Shown here: positions 45,052 through 57,024 of the stretch, piece after piece
Position numbering within the stretch: position 1 is the first letter of the stretch
How the letters are laid out: every line of letters starts with the position of its first letter
NCBI GenBank assembly: GCA_946811695.1
Contig: OX328125.1
Coordinates: 100,286,643-100,350,642, forward strand
Length of the DNA stretch: 64,000 nucleotides
Reading direction: 5' to 3'
Source of the DNA: Gonocerus acuteangulatus
Lineage: Eukaryota; Arthropoda; Insecta; Hemiptera; Coreidae
Program-made: the position numbers and the translations under genes
The notes under the pieces: generated by a model
Database searches by the model: none
What the model was told of the DNA's origin: nothing
What the model saw: only the letters and a program-made list of their open reading frames with translations

Positions 45052-45062
45052 TTACCTAAGTA

Positions 45063-45551
45063 TTATTTTCAGCGCCCTTGTTAACACGTTTATAAGAAAA
45101 TCGAAGCGGCAAATATAAACAAGATATCTCGTGAAGCGGCTTTAACTTTTTTTTTTGTTTTGTTTTTATTCATAATATAAGGCTGTTAGTTTATTAACAA
45201 AAGTTATAGCGTTTTTCCTCACTTCCCCCACAGAAACGTCGACACAATTAACCAATCTCGAACTGCTGGCGACAAATGACCACGTTCCATAAACCAAAAA
45301 TGAGGAAAACCTAGTCATTCAAATGTCTATAAATTTAATTATTTATTTGCCTGTTAGCACTCTTCTGTCCACAAAAATGGTTTCATTTGGAGAAACATTT
45401 TTGTCATTTATCCAAGATATATAATTTTTTTAAGTTTGAAGTAAAGTGAGCAATTTTCTATTTTTCTTACACTTTTAAATCATAGTTGGTGGATACTGAT
45501 AATTTCCTTAACACTTAAAAGATATGACACAACAAAAATGGAACTAGGCAT
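45063..45551. other. unassigned
   Basis: No recognisable gene or repeat. Confidence 0.35.
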
Positions 45552-46066
45552 GGTTTGGAACTCAACGTACTCACATTATTAAAATTAAAAAGAACACAGA
45601 CAATTGGACAACAGGACAGCGACATTCTCGAAGAGAAGAAACCGTTTTGACAAGACTACGAATAGGACCCACAGCATTGACCCACACCTCCCAACGACCT
45701 CCATCACCCGACATGCAACACATGCGATACAAAACTCACAGTCGAACATATACTTACAAACTTCCGCAAATACGACCACACAAGACAAACACTTTCGGAG
45801 ATGACCAACAAACAATTAAGGACGATTTAGGAGATGACCAACAAACAATTAAGGACGTTTTCGGAGATGACCAACAAACAATTAAGGACGTTTTAGGAGA
45901 TGACCAACAAACAATTAAGGACTTTTTCGGAGATGACCAACAAACAATTAAGGACGTTTTCGGAGATGACCAACAAACAATTAAGGACGTTTTCGGAGAT
46001 GACCAACAAACAATTAAAAACTTACTCAATTTCATCAGACAAACCAACATTTACAAACACGTATAA
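45552..46066 (+). pseudogene. I-group LINE C-terminus with in-frame array
   Basis: The frame reads RTHIIKIKKNTDNWTT, RREETVLTRLRIGPTALTHT, then (after a frame slip) shifted text through the usual zinc-binding region, then seven 11-residue repeats GDDQQTIKDVF, and finally NLLNFIRQTNIYKHV and stop (46064-46066). 'VLTRLRIGHT.LTH' after RNase H and 'LLNFI..TNIY..I' at the very end are features of I-group LINE ORF2. The Cys residues are lost to the slip, and the reverse transcriptase is absent. Confidence 0.7.
45796..46020 (+). repeat. 33-bp tandem array in LINE coding end
   Basis: Seven units of GGAGATGACCAACAAACAAT + TAAGGACGTTTTC, in frame with the LINE C-terminal text on both sides. The last unit reads straight into NLLNFIRQTN. 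Confidence 0.92.
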
Positions 46067-46563
46067 AAGACCGAACTGCCAATGACCATTAGTGCAGAAT
46101 AATTAAAATAAAATAAAAAACAAAATTTCCTACAATATCGTACAATGTAAAATTTATTTTGATATGACTGTACAAAGTTTCGCAAACATTGATAGAATTC
46201 CTTTGAAGATAAAATATTAAGAATTTCCCATCAATAAATAAACGGTAGGATATCGCAGCTTCTAGGACTAAGAAGTCTTTAGTTCATGAAAAGGAATTTC
46301 AAGACGTGAACAATCTCCAGCGGATTTATTAAATGGACTCAACAAGTTAATTGGATTTAATTGTTCCTCTCGGTACAATGAAATATTTGTTCTGAGATTA
46401 ATTAATGGCGAATGGCGGGAGGCTTTAAATTTCATAAGGAAATGTCTTATCTTGGAGTAAAATAAAGACTGAAACAGGAAATATTCATCACTCTGCATAC
46501 AATAGAAGGTTTTGTATTATTCGGCAAACAAAGAAGCAGTAATTGGAATGGAACGATATCCAC
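46067..46563. other. unassigned
   Basis: The first part is probably the LINE 3' untranslated region (A-rich). Nothing else recognised. Confidence 0.35.
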
Positions 46564-46619
46564 GTGTGGCTGGCTGAATGGGAGTAGAATTACAACGTCT
46601 GGGTTCGATTCCCAGCACA
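46564..46619 (+). mobile_element. tRNA-like SINE head (family E)
   Basis: A-box consensus match TGGCTGAATGG (46571-46581) and perfect B box GGTTCGATTCC (46602-46612) inside a complete T arm CTGGGTTCGATTCCCAG. There is no intact acceptor or anticodon stem, so it is a tRNA-derived promoter and not a tRNA gene. Confidence 0.55.
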
Positions 46620-46639
46620 GTCCTGTCCACAAGGAAGAA

Positions 46640-47400
46640 AACTGTACAATTCGGCGGGAGTTGGGTTTCCATATGCTGTAAAATACGGGAAGGTGTACTA
46701 AACGGTTCTATTTGGTTAGGTTTAGGGAGGATTCGGGTTGCAGAAGCCAGTCTGATTAGAATGGTTTTCTCGGGGGTGACGGATCCGTAAGCCGTACTAT
46801 TCGACAGAGAAGATATCAACAATTCGGGGTGGTTTTAGCAAGGATTCGGGTTGCAGAATAAAACTGATCACAATACATTTGGGGGGGGGTACATAAACCA
46901 TTCTATCCGGCAGGGATTCCAGATGAAGAAACCGTACTAGTCGGGGGTGAGTTTGGGGAAGATTCAGATTGTAATAGATAAACTGATCGGAATGGAATTG
47001 ACGGGGGTAAGCGGTCCATAACCCGTACTATTCGGCAGGGATCCCAGTTGTGTTGTAAAATCGTACTATTTGGGGTGGGTTTAGGGAGGATTCGAATTGC
47101 TTAAAACAAACTGGTCACAATTGATTTGACGCGGGTTTTCGATCCATTCGCCATTCTATTCGTCAGTTTTCTGGATGCATAAATCGTACTAGTCGGGGTA
47201 TCGAACTATTTAACAGAGATCCCGAATGTAGAAAAAATTCTTAAGGGGCCTATATACCATACTACTCATTGCGGAAATCTGAATGGATTTGGTGGCATTT
47301 AGTTCTATGTACAAACTAAAAAGAAATCATCGGGTTAGATTTGGATGGATTCGGGATGCACAGACCGTACTAATTGGGACAGTTCTTGTGAAAATTTGGA
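46640..47400 (+). repeat. degenerate tandem repeat, period about 105-130 bp
   Basis: TTTAGGGAGGATTCGGGTTGC and variants recur near 46725, 46832, 46950, 47080 and 47340, each followed by AAACTGATC-like and CCGTACTATTCGG-like words. Strong divergence and indels. Confidence 0.6.
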
Positions 47401-47439
47401 CTTAACAAGCAAGTATTAATCGTTCTGGATTCATTGGAT

Positions 47440-47790
47440 ACCAATTCTGGATGTTTGACACTCATAAAAACTAATAAATGTAACTTTTAGTTAGATTTCG
47501 ACTTAAGGAAGTTTCAGAAAGAAAATATTTTGTTAAAAGACATGATCATTTTTGGGAATTTCTGAAATATCTCAAACACTGTTGGGAAATCGAGGTAAGT
47601 GGGAAGTATCCATTCGAAATCTTACTAAATTTTCTACAAAACCGGTTCTAACGATTTCTTCGATGAGACAATCTCAGGCAAGTAAATAAACCCTTAAAAC
47701 CTCAAAATTGTTCCTTTCTTTGAATTGTACGGTTCTTTACGATTGTTTTCCTTAATAAAATAAATTTGATAGTAAAACAAGATATTTCAA
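47440..47790 (+). mobile_element. Helentron-like family 1, old internal fragment
   Basis: GTTGGGAAATCGAGGTAAGTGG, ATTCGAAATCTTACTAAATT and GATGAGACAATCTCAGGCAAG follow the family interior (compare 17.2 and 59.3 kb) with many substitutions. Confidence 0.5.
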
Positions 47791-48444
47791 AAGTGAACGA
47801 ATTTTCGGTTTATTGTAATAGAGCTTTCCGAGCAGAATTCGAAGAGGCCCACTGAATAATTTTCGTTAATTTAAGTTTTCAGTACATAATGGTGCCTAAA
47901 TCTCACTTGTCTTCAAGATTTCACGAGGCATTGTGTTCCTTAATTTAATAATTGGAAAATTAAACAGAATATCGAAGATTTTCTTACACAGAAATATCGG
48001 CACTCTTTTAAACGTCTTGTTGATTTCCTATGAGATTAATGACGTCACATACTTCAAGATGAAATAAATTCACCAACTAAGCCAGTGAACGCTGAATAAA
48101 AAATGTGCGAGTATCAACGAAGAAACCTCATCTCTTATACAACCTGCAATTTATACAGCTTAAGCAGAGCATTCTTCTCAGTCATGCTTACATGGAATGT
48201 AAATTTTATAGCTTTTTAACGATATGATATATCATTTAATTCAGGTTATGATGTAAATAAATTTCAAGAGCCTACTATTTATAAATACTAGGCATTATAG
48301 ACTAGAGAACATACAAAATAGCGAAGATAATAAAATGATCCCACTTTTCGCCAATATTGACCAAAACATGTTATCTGAGATAACAAGGATAGGGTAACTT
48401 ACTGACGATACTAGTCCCTAAATGCCCCAGCAAACTTCCTAACA
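47791..48444. other. unassigned
   Basis: No recognisable gene or repeat. Confidence 0.35.
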
Positions 48445-49140
48445 AACTATCTATCATTTTAACTGCGGTTAACTCCATATCATGTCGAAAGCCCCCAAGC
48501 CTCCACTGCGGATGACTGTATATCTAATCAAAGCAGCTTAGCCCCTGTTGCGGTTGACGGCATATGAAGTTGAAAGCTCCTGAGCCTCTATTGCGGTTGA
48601 CCGCTTATCAAGTCAAAAGATGCCACACTGCTTCTGCAGTTGACTACATATAAAGTCGAAAGCTGCCAAGCCTCCACTGAGAAAACTGCATATCAACCAG
48701 AAGCTCACAAACCTCTTCTTCGGATGACTCCATATCAAGTCGAATGCTCCCGATCCTCTACTTCGAACGACAGCATATCAAGTCGAAAGATCCCACGCCC
48801 TACTGCGTTTACTGCATATCAAGTGTAAAACTGCCAAGCTATTACTGTTGTTGACAGCATATCAAGTCGAAAGCTCCCGATCCTCTACTTCGAACGACAG
48901 CATATCAAGTCGAAAAATTCCTTGTCCTACTGCGTTTACTGCATATCAAGTGTAAAACTGCCAAGCTACTACTGTTGTTGACAACATGTCAAGTCGAAAG
49001 CTCCCGATCCTCTACTTCGAACGACAGCATATCAAGTCGAAAGATCCCATGCCTTACTGCATATCAAGTGTAAAACTGCCAAGCTACTACTGTTGTTGAC
49101 AACATATCAATTCGAAAGCTGAATGTTTCCGTGTCCTGAC
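48445..49140 (+). repeat. 42-bp repeat with 127-bp higher-order unit
   Basis: Monomers of about 42 bp contain GCATATCAAGTCGAAAGCTCC. From about 48740 they are organised as trimers: CTCCCGATCCTCTACTTCG recurs at 48747, 48874 and 49001, exactly 127 bp apart. Confidence 0.85.
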
Positions 49141-49554
49141 TGCGATTGACTGAAAGACAATTTCGACTTAGGCAATAGTTGTTCGCTTACAAGGGAAACT
49201 AATTGTACGTATAAGTTAAAATACATAGCAGATCAGTCTAGTTTTGCCAAATTTGGCAGTCGTATAGAGAATTTACGACTCCATCTTAGGGGTGAGATGT
49301 TACTCCATGTGCACACCCTAGCTTTAAAAATCCACCTCGTAAAGAAAATGTTGTATAAATAAATAACTCAAATTCAGAAACGTAAATATGCTTTAGCTCC
49401 ACCCGACAAACCTTTTTAATGTTCTGTAAAACATATAGTCTTCTTTTTCGTACATGGCCACCCCGCCAGCGCGAACGCCAGCGGACACTTTTTTGTGGCC
49501 CTTTTTTTCAGTTTAGTTATAGCTAAAGCATATTTTTGTTAAAACGACCTGAAA
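49141..49554. other. unassigned
   Basis: No recognisable gene or repeat. Confidence 0.3.
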
Positions 49555-49650
49555 TGCAGCCTCCACGTAACAGAACAGTCCTCTCTCTACTCCAGGGCCT
49601 TGAAGAAGGCTTGTATATAAAGCCGAAACTTCGGCAAAAATACAACTCAT
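49555..49650 (+). mobile_element. solo Penelope-type terminal repeat fragment
   Basis: TTGAAGA (49600-49606), hairpin GGCTT/AAGCC (49608-49612 with 49620-49624), GAAA (49625-49628), CTTCGGC. The same layout as the hammerhead-like core at 32.2 kb, but the first core base is T in place of C, so any ribozyme is probably inactive. Confidence 0.5.
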
Positions 49651-49653
49651 TTT

Positions 49654-49833
49654 GCCCGGGGCATATTGAAGAAACTGGTGTCATGAAACGTGAAACTCAA
49701 GTTGCGTGCAACCGATGGAGAGGATTACATAGGTTGGTGCACACAGCGTTTCATGAAACATTAGTTTCACAGATTTTAAGGAAGCAAGCAACTTGAGTTT
49801 CACGAAACCAATTTCTTCAGAGTGCCCCGGGCC
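49654..49833. mobile_element. small MITE with GCCCGGGGCA ends
   Basis: The left end GCCCGGGGCATATTGAAGAAA and the reverse complement of the right end GCCCGGGGCACTCTGAAGAAA match, and the inverted similarity extends inward through GAAACTCAAGTTGC. About 180 bp. Target duplication unclear. Confidence 0.65.
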
Positions 49834-50094
49834 TTAATCAATATTAAAAATAAACCATAAAGAAAATCAATTTTCAACTCCGCCGTGACGGTCCAAAGCC
49901 CAGATCAAAAAACGTCAATGGAGAGCGTAAAGTATTCAGCAGTAGATGCTCAAATTGTCGGCTTGCAGCAGTCCGGACACGTAAAAATGTGTTTCAAACA
50001 GAACAAAGAAACCGAATTTAAGAAATTGGTTTCGAGCGTTTGATGGTGGACATCGTTCTTGTAGGAAATCATCTCCTATAAATTTGTGCTATTA

Positions 50095-50724
50095 GGCCTC
50101 TCGTCCACTGGATCCGAAAAGCTGCGAAATGAATTCGTCAGAATTCGCTCGAGAACGCACGAACAATCCAAACACGTGGTTCCATCATGGACCGCATCCA
50201 CTGGGCCCGTATCGTTCGTCCGAACTTGTGCGAAGTGCGAACCGATCCCATTCTGCTGGGATTTAGTTGCGAACGAGTGCGAAAAGTCATGGTTAAAAAT
50301 GGTCTGTGAGAATGGTCGATTGTTAATCGTCTCTCGAAAATTACTGAATTTTTTGATTTTACCATAGAATAAATGTTGTCAAGATTGTATCGAAATGTAT
50401 CCTTTCGCATTCGAAAATAGGAAAAGTCGATTTGAAGATTGTTCCACAAATGAGAAAATTCACCGAAGTCGTTTCTTTTGGCATTAATGTGATTCGCCCA
50501 CATTACCCGTCTTTGTCGATATCGACTAAGTCGCCGATGAATCAATGGTGATGATTCAAAAGCGAAGAAAAACCTTTCCGAAGAGCCATCACGTCTACTG
50601 CGAATTCGGACGAATACTGAAGCAATGGACGAGAGAGGCATTCGTACGATTTCGGACGATTGGCGTTCGCCCGAATTCGTTCCTTCGCAGTTCGCAGCTT
50701 TTCAGTTCCACTGGACGAGAGGCC
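50095..50724. mobile_element. PIF/Harbinger-like MITE with TTA target
   Basis: The ends GGCCTCTCGTCCACTGGA and GGCCTCTCGTCCAGTGGA (reverse complement of right), both followed by GAAAAGCTGCGAA-like sequence, are flanked by TTA (50092-50094, 50725-50727). 630 bp. Overlapping frames of 167 and 110 codons have no recognisable domain and probably reflect low stop density in this GC-richer element. Confidence 0.7.
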
Positions 50725-50958
50725 TTATTCAATACAATGACTTCTGAATGTTTGATTCTTATATGGAGAAACCCAGAGGAGATCTGAGAATAACCAATCA
50801 CGAGATAGAAGGTTTTTTTTTTAACCATTGGAGCCCCGAGTAAATTCATATTTTGATTATGGGTTGAACTTTGGGAATACATTTTTTCGGGGCTATCGCC
50901 AAACGGAAGAATTGATATTTTTTGCATTCTTTTATTTTTATTTGGGGCGTTTATTTAA

Positions 50959-51210
50959 AAATGTTGTTACTACCAGTACCTCCAAACTCAAATGTTGTTA
51001 CTACCAGTACCTCCAAACTCAAATGTTGTTACTACCAGTACCTCCAAACTCAAATGTTGTTACTACCAGTACCTCCAAACTCAAATGTTGTTACTACCAG
51101 TACCTCCAAACTCAAATATTGTTACTACCAGTACCTCCAAACTCAAATGTTGTTACTACCAGTACCTCCAAACTCAAATGTTGTAACTACCAGTACCTCC
51201 AAACTCAAAT
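50959..51210 (+). repeat. 31-bp minisatellite, about 8 copies
   Basis: Unit AAATGTTGTTACTACCAGTA + CCTCCAAACTC, eight nearly identical copies. Period not divisible by three; the overlapping frames are artefacts. Confidence 0.96.
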
Positions 51211-52379
51211 GGTTTGAAAGCAATTACGCCGTAAAGAAAAAATAAATACAATGACCACGATTTGTTTCACGGATCAGTGGATGGACGCAATTTCTGCAAA
51301 TGTTACCGGACTATCTTTTGGTTGTCAACCTTCTTAAATACACATGGCTTCGTATAAACCTCTCTCAATCAGCAGAATTCGAAACATTCTCTCTAAAAAT
51401 CCCGAGTCTGTTCTATTATTATAATGTAATCAACGCATCAACGAAGAATTGTGACTCAATTGTTATAATCCTGAGAAATATGGACGAACACAATTCAATA
51501 AGCATATTAATTTGCAAACTATACACATATTAACATATATCTGTATATGATAAACATAGATAAATGTTGATTTGACCTCGAGTATGATAGGAGGTCAAGA
51601 TGCTCCGCCCTTGGGTAACCACACCCAAATCGAGTCCACGATTTGACTAACCACGCCTTTGCACGTTGTGCAACGGAGAGACAAATTTATGAACACAATA
51701 CATACACATATATCAATATATATCTACATGTATACATATGTGTATTTCGTAATACATTCTTTGATAGTTTATATAAATAATTTGGCACAAGTTCAGAAAA
51801 TTTAAACATTTGTAGACATCAGAATCATTCAATTGAAAATTGGAGCTACATTTGAAAACAAAAATTCCAACTGGCAGGTATGATTTAAATAGCCCATCCA
51901 ATATTATAGACAATAATCCCAATCATACTTAGATTTACAAATTTTTGGATATGAGGAAGTGAAAAATGATTATAATATATTATCACATGTTAGCAGTCGT
52001 TGACATTTCTTATATTTTTTATAAGGCTATCAAATTCTGATAAGTAATCTTTTATTATTAAATATGATATAGAAAACAATATAGAATTGTATTAAATACC
52101 AACAGAGGTTTTGTATTTTGCATATATTTGTAAAATGTCTCGAAAACGGTTGAGAAATCTTTGTATGCGGACGAAAACCCATTTTAAAAAATATTTTTTT
52201 TATTTATAATAGATCTCATTCTGAAGTGACTTGAAATTTTTATCGTGTTTCATCCTTGTGTACATTGGGGGGACCAACTTATGGCATGGACCTCAAAATG
52301 CTATCCAGAGGTGCCGATAAAAAATCACGCCAATGTTTCAGACACAATAGGCATCGTAAAACCGGTCAATAAAATTTTT
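51211..52379. other. unassigned, AT-rich
   Basis: No gene or terminal repeat recognised. Confidence 0.4.
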
Positions 52380-52381
52380 TG

Positions 52382-52422
<41 letters not shown>

Positions 52423-52720
52423 TTCGCGCTCAAGCAGCCTCAAGAATGGTCGATTATGATGACTATCAGTAAGAAAATACTCAAACGAAAGGTCAAGTTC
52501 CTTAATCAAAATTACTCACTTATCGGAACACTATTTCTTGGCTAACCCCGCGTGAAAAAAATATCGTTCGTTTACCTAGGTACAGCTCTAGTAGTATATT
52601 TAGACACGGGGGAATCAATCCATTTCCTGTAACCGTTAAAGTGGAAAAACTAAAAGTTTTATTAGGTTTTGTTCATTTTCTTGAATATTGTGAAACCGGT
52701 TGGGAAAAGCATGCATGATT
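52380..52720 (+). mobile_element. diverged Helentron-like copy with (TG)n
   Basis: (TG)n (52382-52418), then TTTGTTCGCGCTCAAGCAGCC, AATGGTCGATTATGATGA and GAAAGGTCAAGTTCCTTAA, following the order of family 1 after its microsatellite. Here the repeat is TG in place of AT. Confidence 0.55.
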
Positions 52721-53569
52721 GGATTCTGCAAGTTAGAACTCTAGTCTTTGAACCTTCAGATATTGTGGGGTGGGTGTTCTCAGCACCCCATGACTTAATT
52801 AGCTCTATATTTTCAATTTAAAGATTTTCAATTTTTTCATCTCTTCCTAAATAGTAGTTGTATTTACATTGAGGTTGCATTTGCATCAGAAAAAAAAACG
52901 TATTTGATTTCTTTTTTGGGTGTTTTATTGGCTTGGGGTGCTTACAAGACATGACATGAAACAAATTTTTTGTGGAGGTTTTGAACTACTTTACATATTA
53001 AAGTATACTTAGCAAAAATTTATTTTAAATGAAGTACTTTTGTTGTCTTTTCCTATATAATCAATTTTAACCCTATTGAGAACTTTCCATTATTCAACAA
53101 AGTCACATTTTTGATAACTCTATAAAAAAAAATAAAGAAAAATTATTAAAATTTTATTATCCAAAATAAATATCATATTGGAGCATTTTAATTAATTATT
53201 TGGTTATATAGGCAATAGTTTTAAAAAAGTGAAATAATAAAGTAGATGCTAATTTTAGAAGCCCCTTTTTGTGAGGGCGGGGGGCTTTTTTTCATTGGGG
53301 TGTTGTAAGCACCCTACCTCCCTACTTACGTTAGGGTAAACCAACTCCCTACTTAAGGGTTAATCTCCTTCGAGTAGTATCAGGCTCGAAAAAGATGTAT
53401 TGAATCATAGGATACAAAATTATCATTGTTCAATCATTTCCCTTTACTTCATCTATGCGGAAAAATGTTTAGCGTTTCATTTCCCTAAAGTGGTCTTATC
53501 TTCTTTGAAGCTTTCGCTTATTTCTAAAATAGTTCCTTCTTTACTTAAAAAGACCTCACTATATAAAAT
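52721..53569. other. unassigned
   Basis: No recognisable gene or repeat. Confidence 0.35.
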
Positions 53570-53907
53570 CAGTCCCGTAACAGGCCACGAGGGACTTGAG
53601 GGGCAGATACTATAGAGGTATCTGATTCATGACCATACAGCACACTAGGGAGTTAGTGTGGTCAGTACTACGCTCCGGCCGCCTGATTTTCCCCTTGGCC
53701 TCTTCGACTGCTAGAGTCATTAGCACCCAAGGTCCCCATTATTAAATTAATTAAAGGCTGGGTTGGCCTAGGGACGGTCAGGGAGGCCGAATTCAACCGT
53801 TGAACGAAGACACTAGAAGAAAAAATCTTTAGTGCTTGCTCGGGATTTGAACTCAGCCCTCCTGCTTATTAGTCCAGTGCTCTACCACTGAGCTAACCTC
53901 GCCTCAG
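53570..53907 (-). mobile_element. SINE family A, full-length-like copy
   Basis: Minus strand from about 53907: GCGAGGTTAGCTCAGTGGTAG (A box) and a GTTCAAATCC-like B box, then the body with CTTCTAGTGTCTTCG, AACCCAGCCTTTAATTAA, ACTCTAGCAGTCGAAGAGG and ACTAACTCCCTAGTGTGC, ending near GTTACGGGAC. It aligns with the copy at 54973-55266 over nearly its whole length. Confidence 0.78.
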
Positions 53908-53912
53908 GATAT

Positions 53913-53921
53913 ATATATGTA

Positions 53922-53965
<44 letters not shown>

Positions 53966-53967
53966 TC
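53913..53967. repeat. (AT)n microsatellite, interrupted
   Basis: AT runs with GTAT interruptions. Confidence 0.9.
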
Positions 53968-54260
53968 AGTGCGTAAATATATACTATAACCTGTACACCT
54001 CAGCTTCTCCGATGATGCCGTATCGATCTAAAGCGACTCTGTGCTGGCTGCTGGTGGATGTCGGTCCCTTTCAAAGGCAACAAACTTGTTTTGGCCCCCG
54101 CCCAAACACAATTCTAATAGCCCTTCTAGGGCGAGATAATTCATTCGCTGACCCACTAACCCATTTATACCATTTCCTAACATATATATCAAAACACAAA
54201 ATCTATCGTTCGCCTCGTTTCCAACCGCCTCCGCTCCTAATGAATGTCCACTCCTAATGC

Positions 54261-54317
<57 letters not shown>

Positions 54318-54720
54318 GCTGTTCCCCTGTGTGCCATGCTACACAAGTGGGTATTTGTAAAGAAACAAATGTACAGGCAGACAGCTGGTGGAAATAAACA
54401 GACAGACACGTGATTTTTATATATATAGATACTATCTATAACTATTTATGGATATACATATTATATATATATATCCATAAATAGTTGCAGGCAAAGTTAA
54501 TTACACCGGCATCAGAGCAACTACTCTTCTTCCACATTGGTCCCGATCCGATCACCACCGACTGTCCGAAGGAGAACAAACAGATCTCAATGGAGGTGAT
54601 TTGGTAGTCCAATTTCCGGCCAAAAAACAATTCTTGGACGACGCAATGGGGTGCCAAACAACATATTTTGTTTCAAAAACGCCTGCAGCCTCGATATTTT
54701 AACCGATTTCAATGACTTTT
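53968..54720. other. unassigned, with (AT)n and one dispersed unit
   Basis: (AT)n at 54262-54313, followed by a diverged unit of the 28-kb repeat (about 54320-54420, CAGACAGACACGTGATTT), then another AT-rich tract. A small AT palindrome TATTTATGGATAT/ATATCCATAAATA lies near 54440-54485. Frames of up to 110 codons lack recognisable domains. Confidence 0.4.
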
Positions 54721-54912
54721 TAGCGCGGTTACTCCCTATCTCCATAGGGAGCTTATGAGGTTGACCTCATGACACAACTTCTCTTTCTCTTCCATTCCGA
54801 ATCGAACGATACATTCGCTCTTCTTTTATTGTAAGAATTTACATTCAGTCTTGATTCCCAACTCGGCGACGGACAAGCAGGGTTTTTGTTGAACACGTAT
54901 TGAAGTAGATAC

Positions 54913-54972
<60 letters not shown>
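54721..54972 (+). mobile_element. Helentron-like family 1, 5' part with (AT)n
   Basis: The 5' end TAGCGCGGTTACTCCCTATC after a T run, then hairpin partner ATAGGGAG, the block shared with 15.24-15.4 kb, and an (AT)n run at 54910-54972, where it ends. Confidence 0.65.
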
Positions 54973-54976
<4 letters not shown>

Positions 54977-55266
54977 CCCGTAACTGATAAGAACACAGAT
55001 GGTATCTAATTAGGTTTCTGATTTTTTACCATAAGGCACACTAGGGAGATAGTGTGGTTAGTACTATGATCCGGCCGCCTGATTTTCCCTTTGCTAGTAA
55101 TTAATTAATTAAAGGCTGGGTGAGTCTAGGGACGAACTAGGACCCCAAATCCAACCCTTGAACGACGACACTAGAAGATAAAAATCCTTAGTGAGCGATC
55201 GGGTTTTGAACCTGGGTCCTCCAGTCCATCAGTCCAGTGTTTCTACCGCTGAGCTAACCTCGCCCC
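54973..55266 (-). mobile_element. SINE family A copy
   Basis: Minus strand from 55266: GGGCGAGGTTAGCTCAGCGG (A box), the B-box region CCAGGTTCAAAACCCG, and the body as in the copies at 3627 and 53570. Its 3' end abuts an (AT)n run. Confidence 0.75.
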
Positions 55267-57024
55267 CATACATATATACTCGGCAGCAAAATCAATTGTC
55301 CTTCTTGTTAAACTTTAGCACCAATGAAGACTTATTTATCTTAAAAAAAATTTTATGAAATCTTTAAATAACTATTATGAAATCTTCATTCAAGGCTATT
55401 TTCACCTTGTATAAATTATTTATAGATTAAAATCGCCAAATTGTAATATTTCATAGTATATAAATAATAAAGGTTAATGCCTTATTTCTTGTTATATTAG
55501 TTTGATAAGGAGACGACATTCCTGACGGGGACTTTGTATAATGTTAAGTCGTCTTTCCAGACTTCCACGCTAATAACCCACACTTCCAGTTGATTAGGCC
55601 CTTTATAAGCCGGGGAAATGTTAATGTCTAATTTTAATAACGTCTCACGATATAAATAAAATTGCACTTTGTGGAAATTTTAATGTTAAGGAGGATTTTA
55701 TTCTATCCATCTTCTTCTAAAAATGAAATTAAGGTTCATCATGAATCAAAACCCCATTCAACGAATTTTTAGCACCATTTTTTTTTAGTTATTTGATTGT
55801 CCTTAGTCGATACTGATTTTGAACAAATCCATCTAATTCCGTCGGATAACCACTGTCAAAATCCGGACTTTTTTTCAAATCCAGGGCGAATTTTTTTTCC
55901 CCCTCCCTTAAAATTTATAATAATGGAGTGTGCAGGTTTTGATATTAAAAGCCACATATATTAAATCAAACTCTTTTAAAGAACATTCAAACAAAATCTT
56001 TAATAAAATTTTACCTAAACTTTAATTTAGGTTTATGTTTTTTCCACTTTTTTTAAAAAAAAAAGTTAAAGATATTGGAAGTGATTTCTCCTTTCAATTC
56101 AATTCCTCTTTTCTATGCAAGTATAAATAAGGTACTTGGAAGCTTTTTAACGAAAATTTGCTAGTGCTACGGTTTTTTTACTAATGTTGTCGAAAATCAA
56201 TGTGCTCCGTTTGAAGTATTCTGCTTCCTTATACCGAGTAAATTGCTCAAGCAAAATTAACGTACCCCTCAGCAGGGAAAGTCACAAAAAACTCGGAACA
56301 ATATCAAATCAGTAAGAGAGACTTAATTTCTTATTAAATGCAAAAAATGTTTTGTCAATAAAACTAAGATGGTAAAAGGACACTTTAATACACATAAAAG
56401 AAAATAGCTAAACATTATGACAACCTGTTCCTCTCTCCCCTATAGTGTGTAAATGTTTAAATATAGTATCTAAGTAATATTGAAGGAGTGGAAAACATAA
56501 CATTTTCAAAATAGGCAAATGGTTAGAAAGGAAAACAAATAGGTAGTTAAAATTGAAAACTGTATTTCTATATAATTTGTGTTTCGGTATAATCTGTTAT
56601 AATTACATTATTGAGGAATTATATTTAGGAAATTGGATTCGACATTGAATCATTACTAAATTTGTCTGATTTTATTCACCTATGAATAAAACCAAGTTAT
56701 TCTCTTTTTTCTTTTTAATTAAATGAATAGATGAAAGATATATGTCACCCAAGTGAGTAAATGAATTGTGAAAGAGAATCAAGTTTGTCCTGTATCCCGG
56801 GATTCAAATTGAAACCCACAGGGGGAATGTGCGGTTGTGGGAGATTGTGGTTTGTACACGACACGTGATATTGTCCTGTACAGACCTTGCTAGCATTCTA
56901 CTAGGCTATATTAGCTCACTTCTAGGGTTTCCCTGGTCTTATATTTAGATATAGGACGTGTCGCAAAGAATAACCATGTTTATGGTTTTAAATGTGGTTG
57001 GGTGTAGTGTCTTCCTGCATATAT
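55267..57024. other. unassigned, AT-rich
   Basis: The longest stretch without any recognised repeat. No convincing gene; frames short. Confidence 0.4.

Noticed and set aside
50138..50641. 167-codon minus-strand frame
   Set aside because: It lies wholly inside a Harbinger-like MITE with repeated GAATTCG words; no transposase motif recognised.
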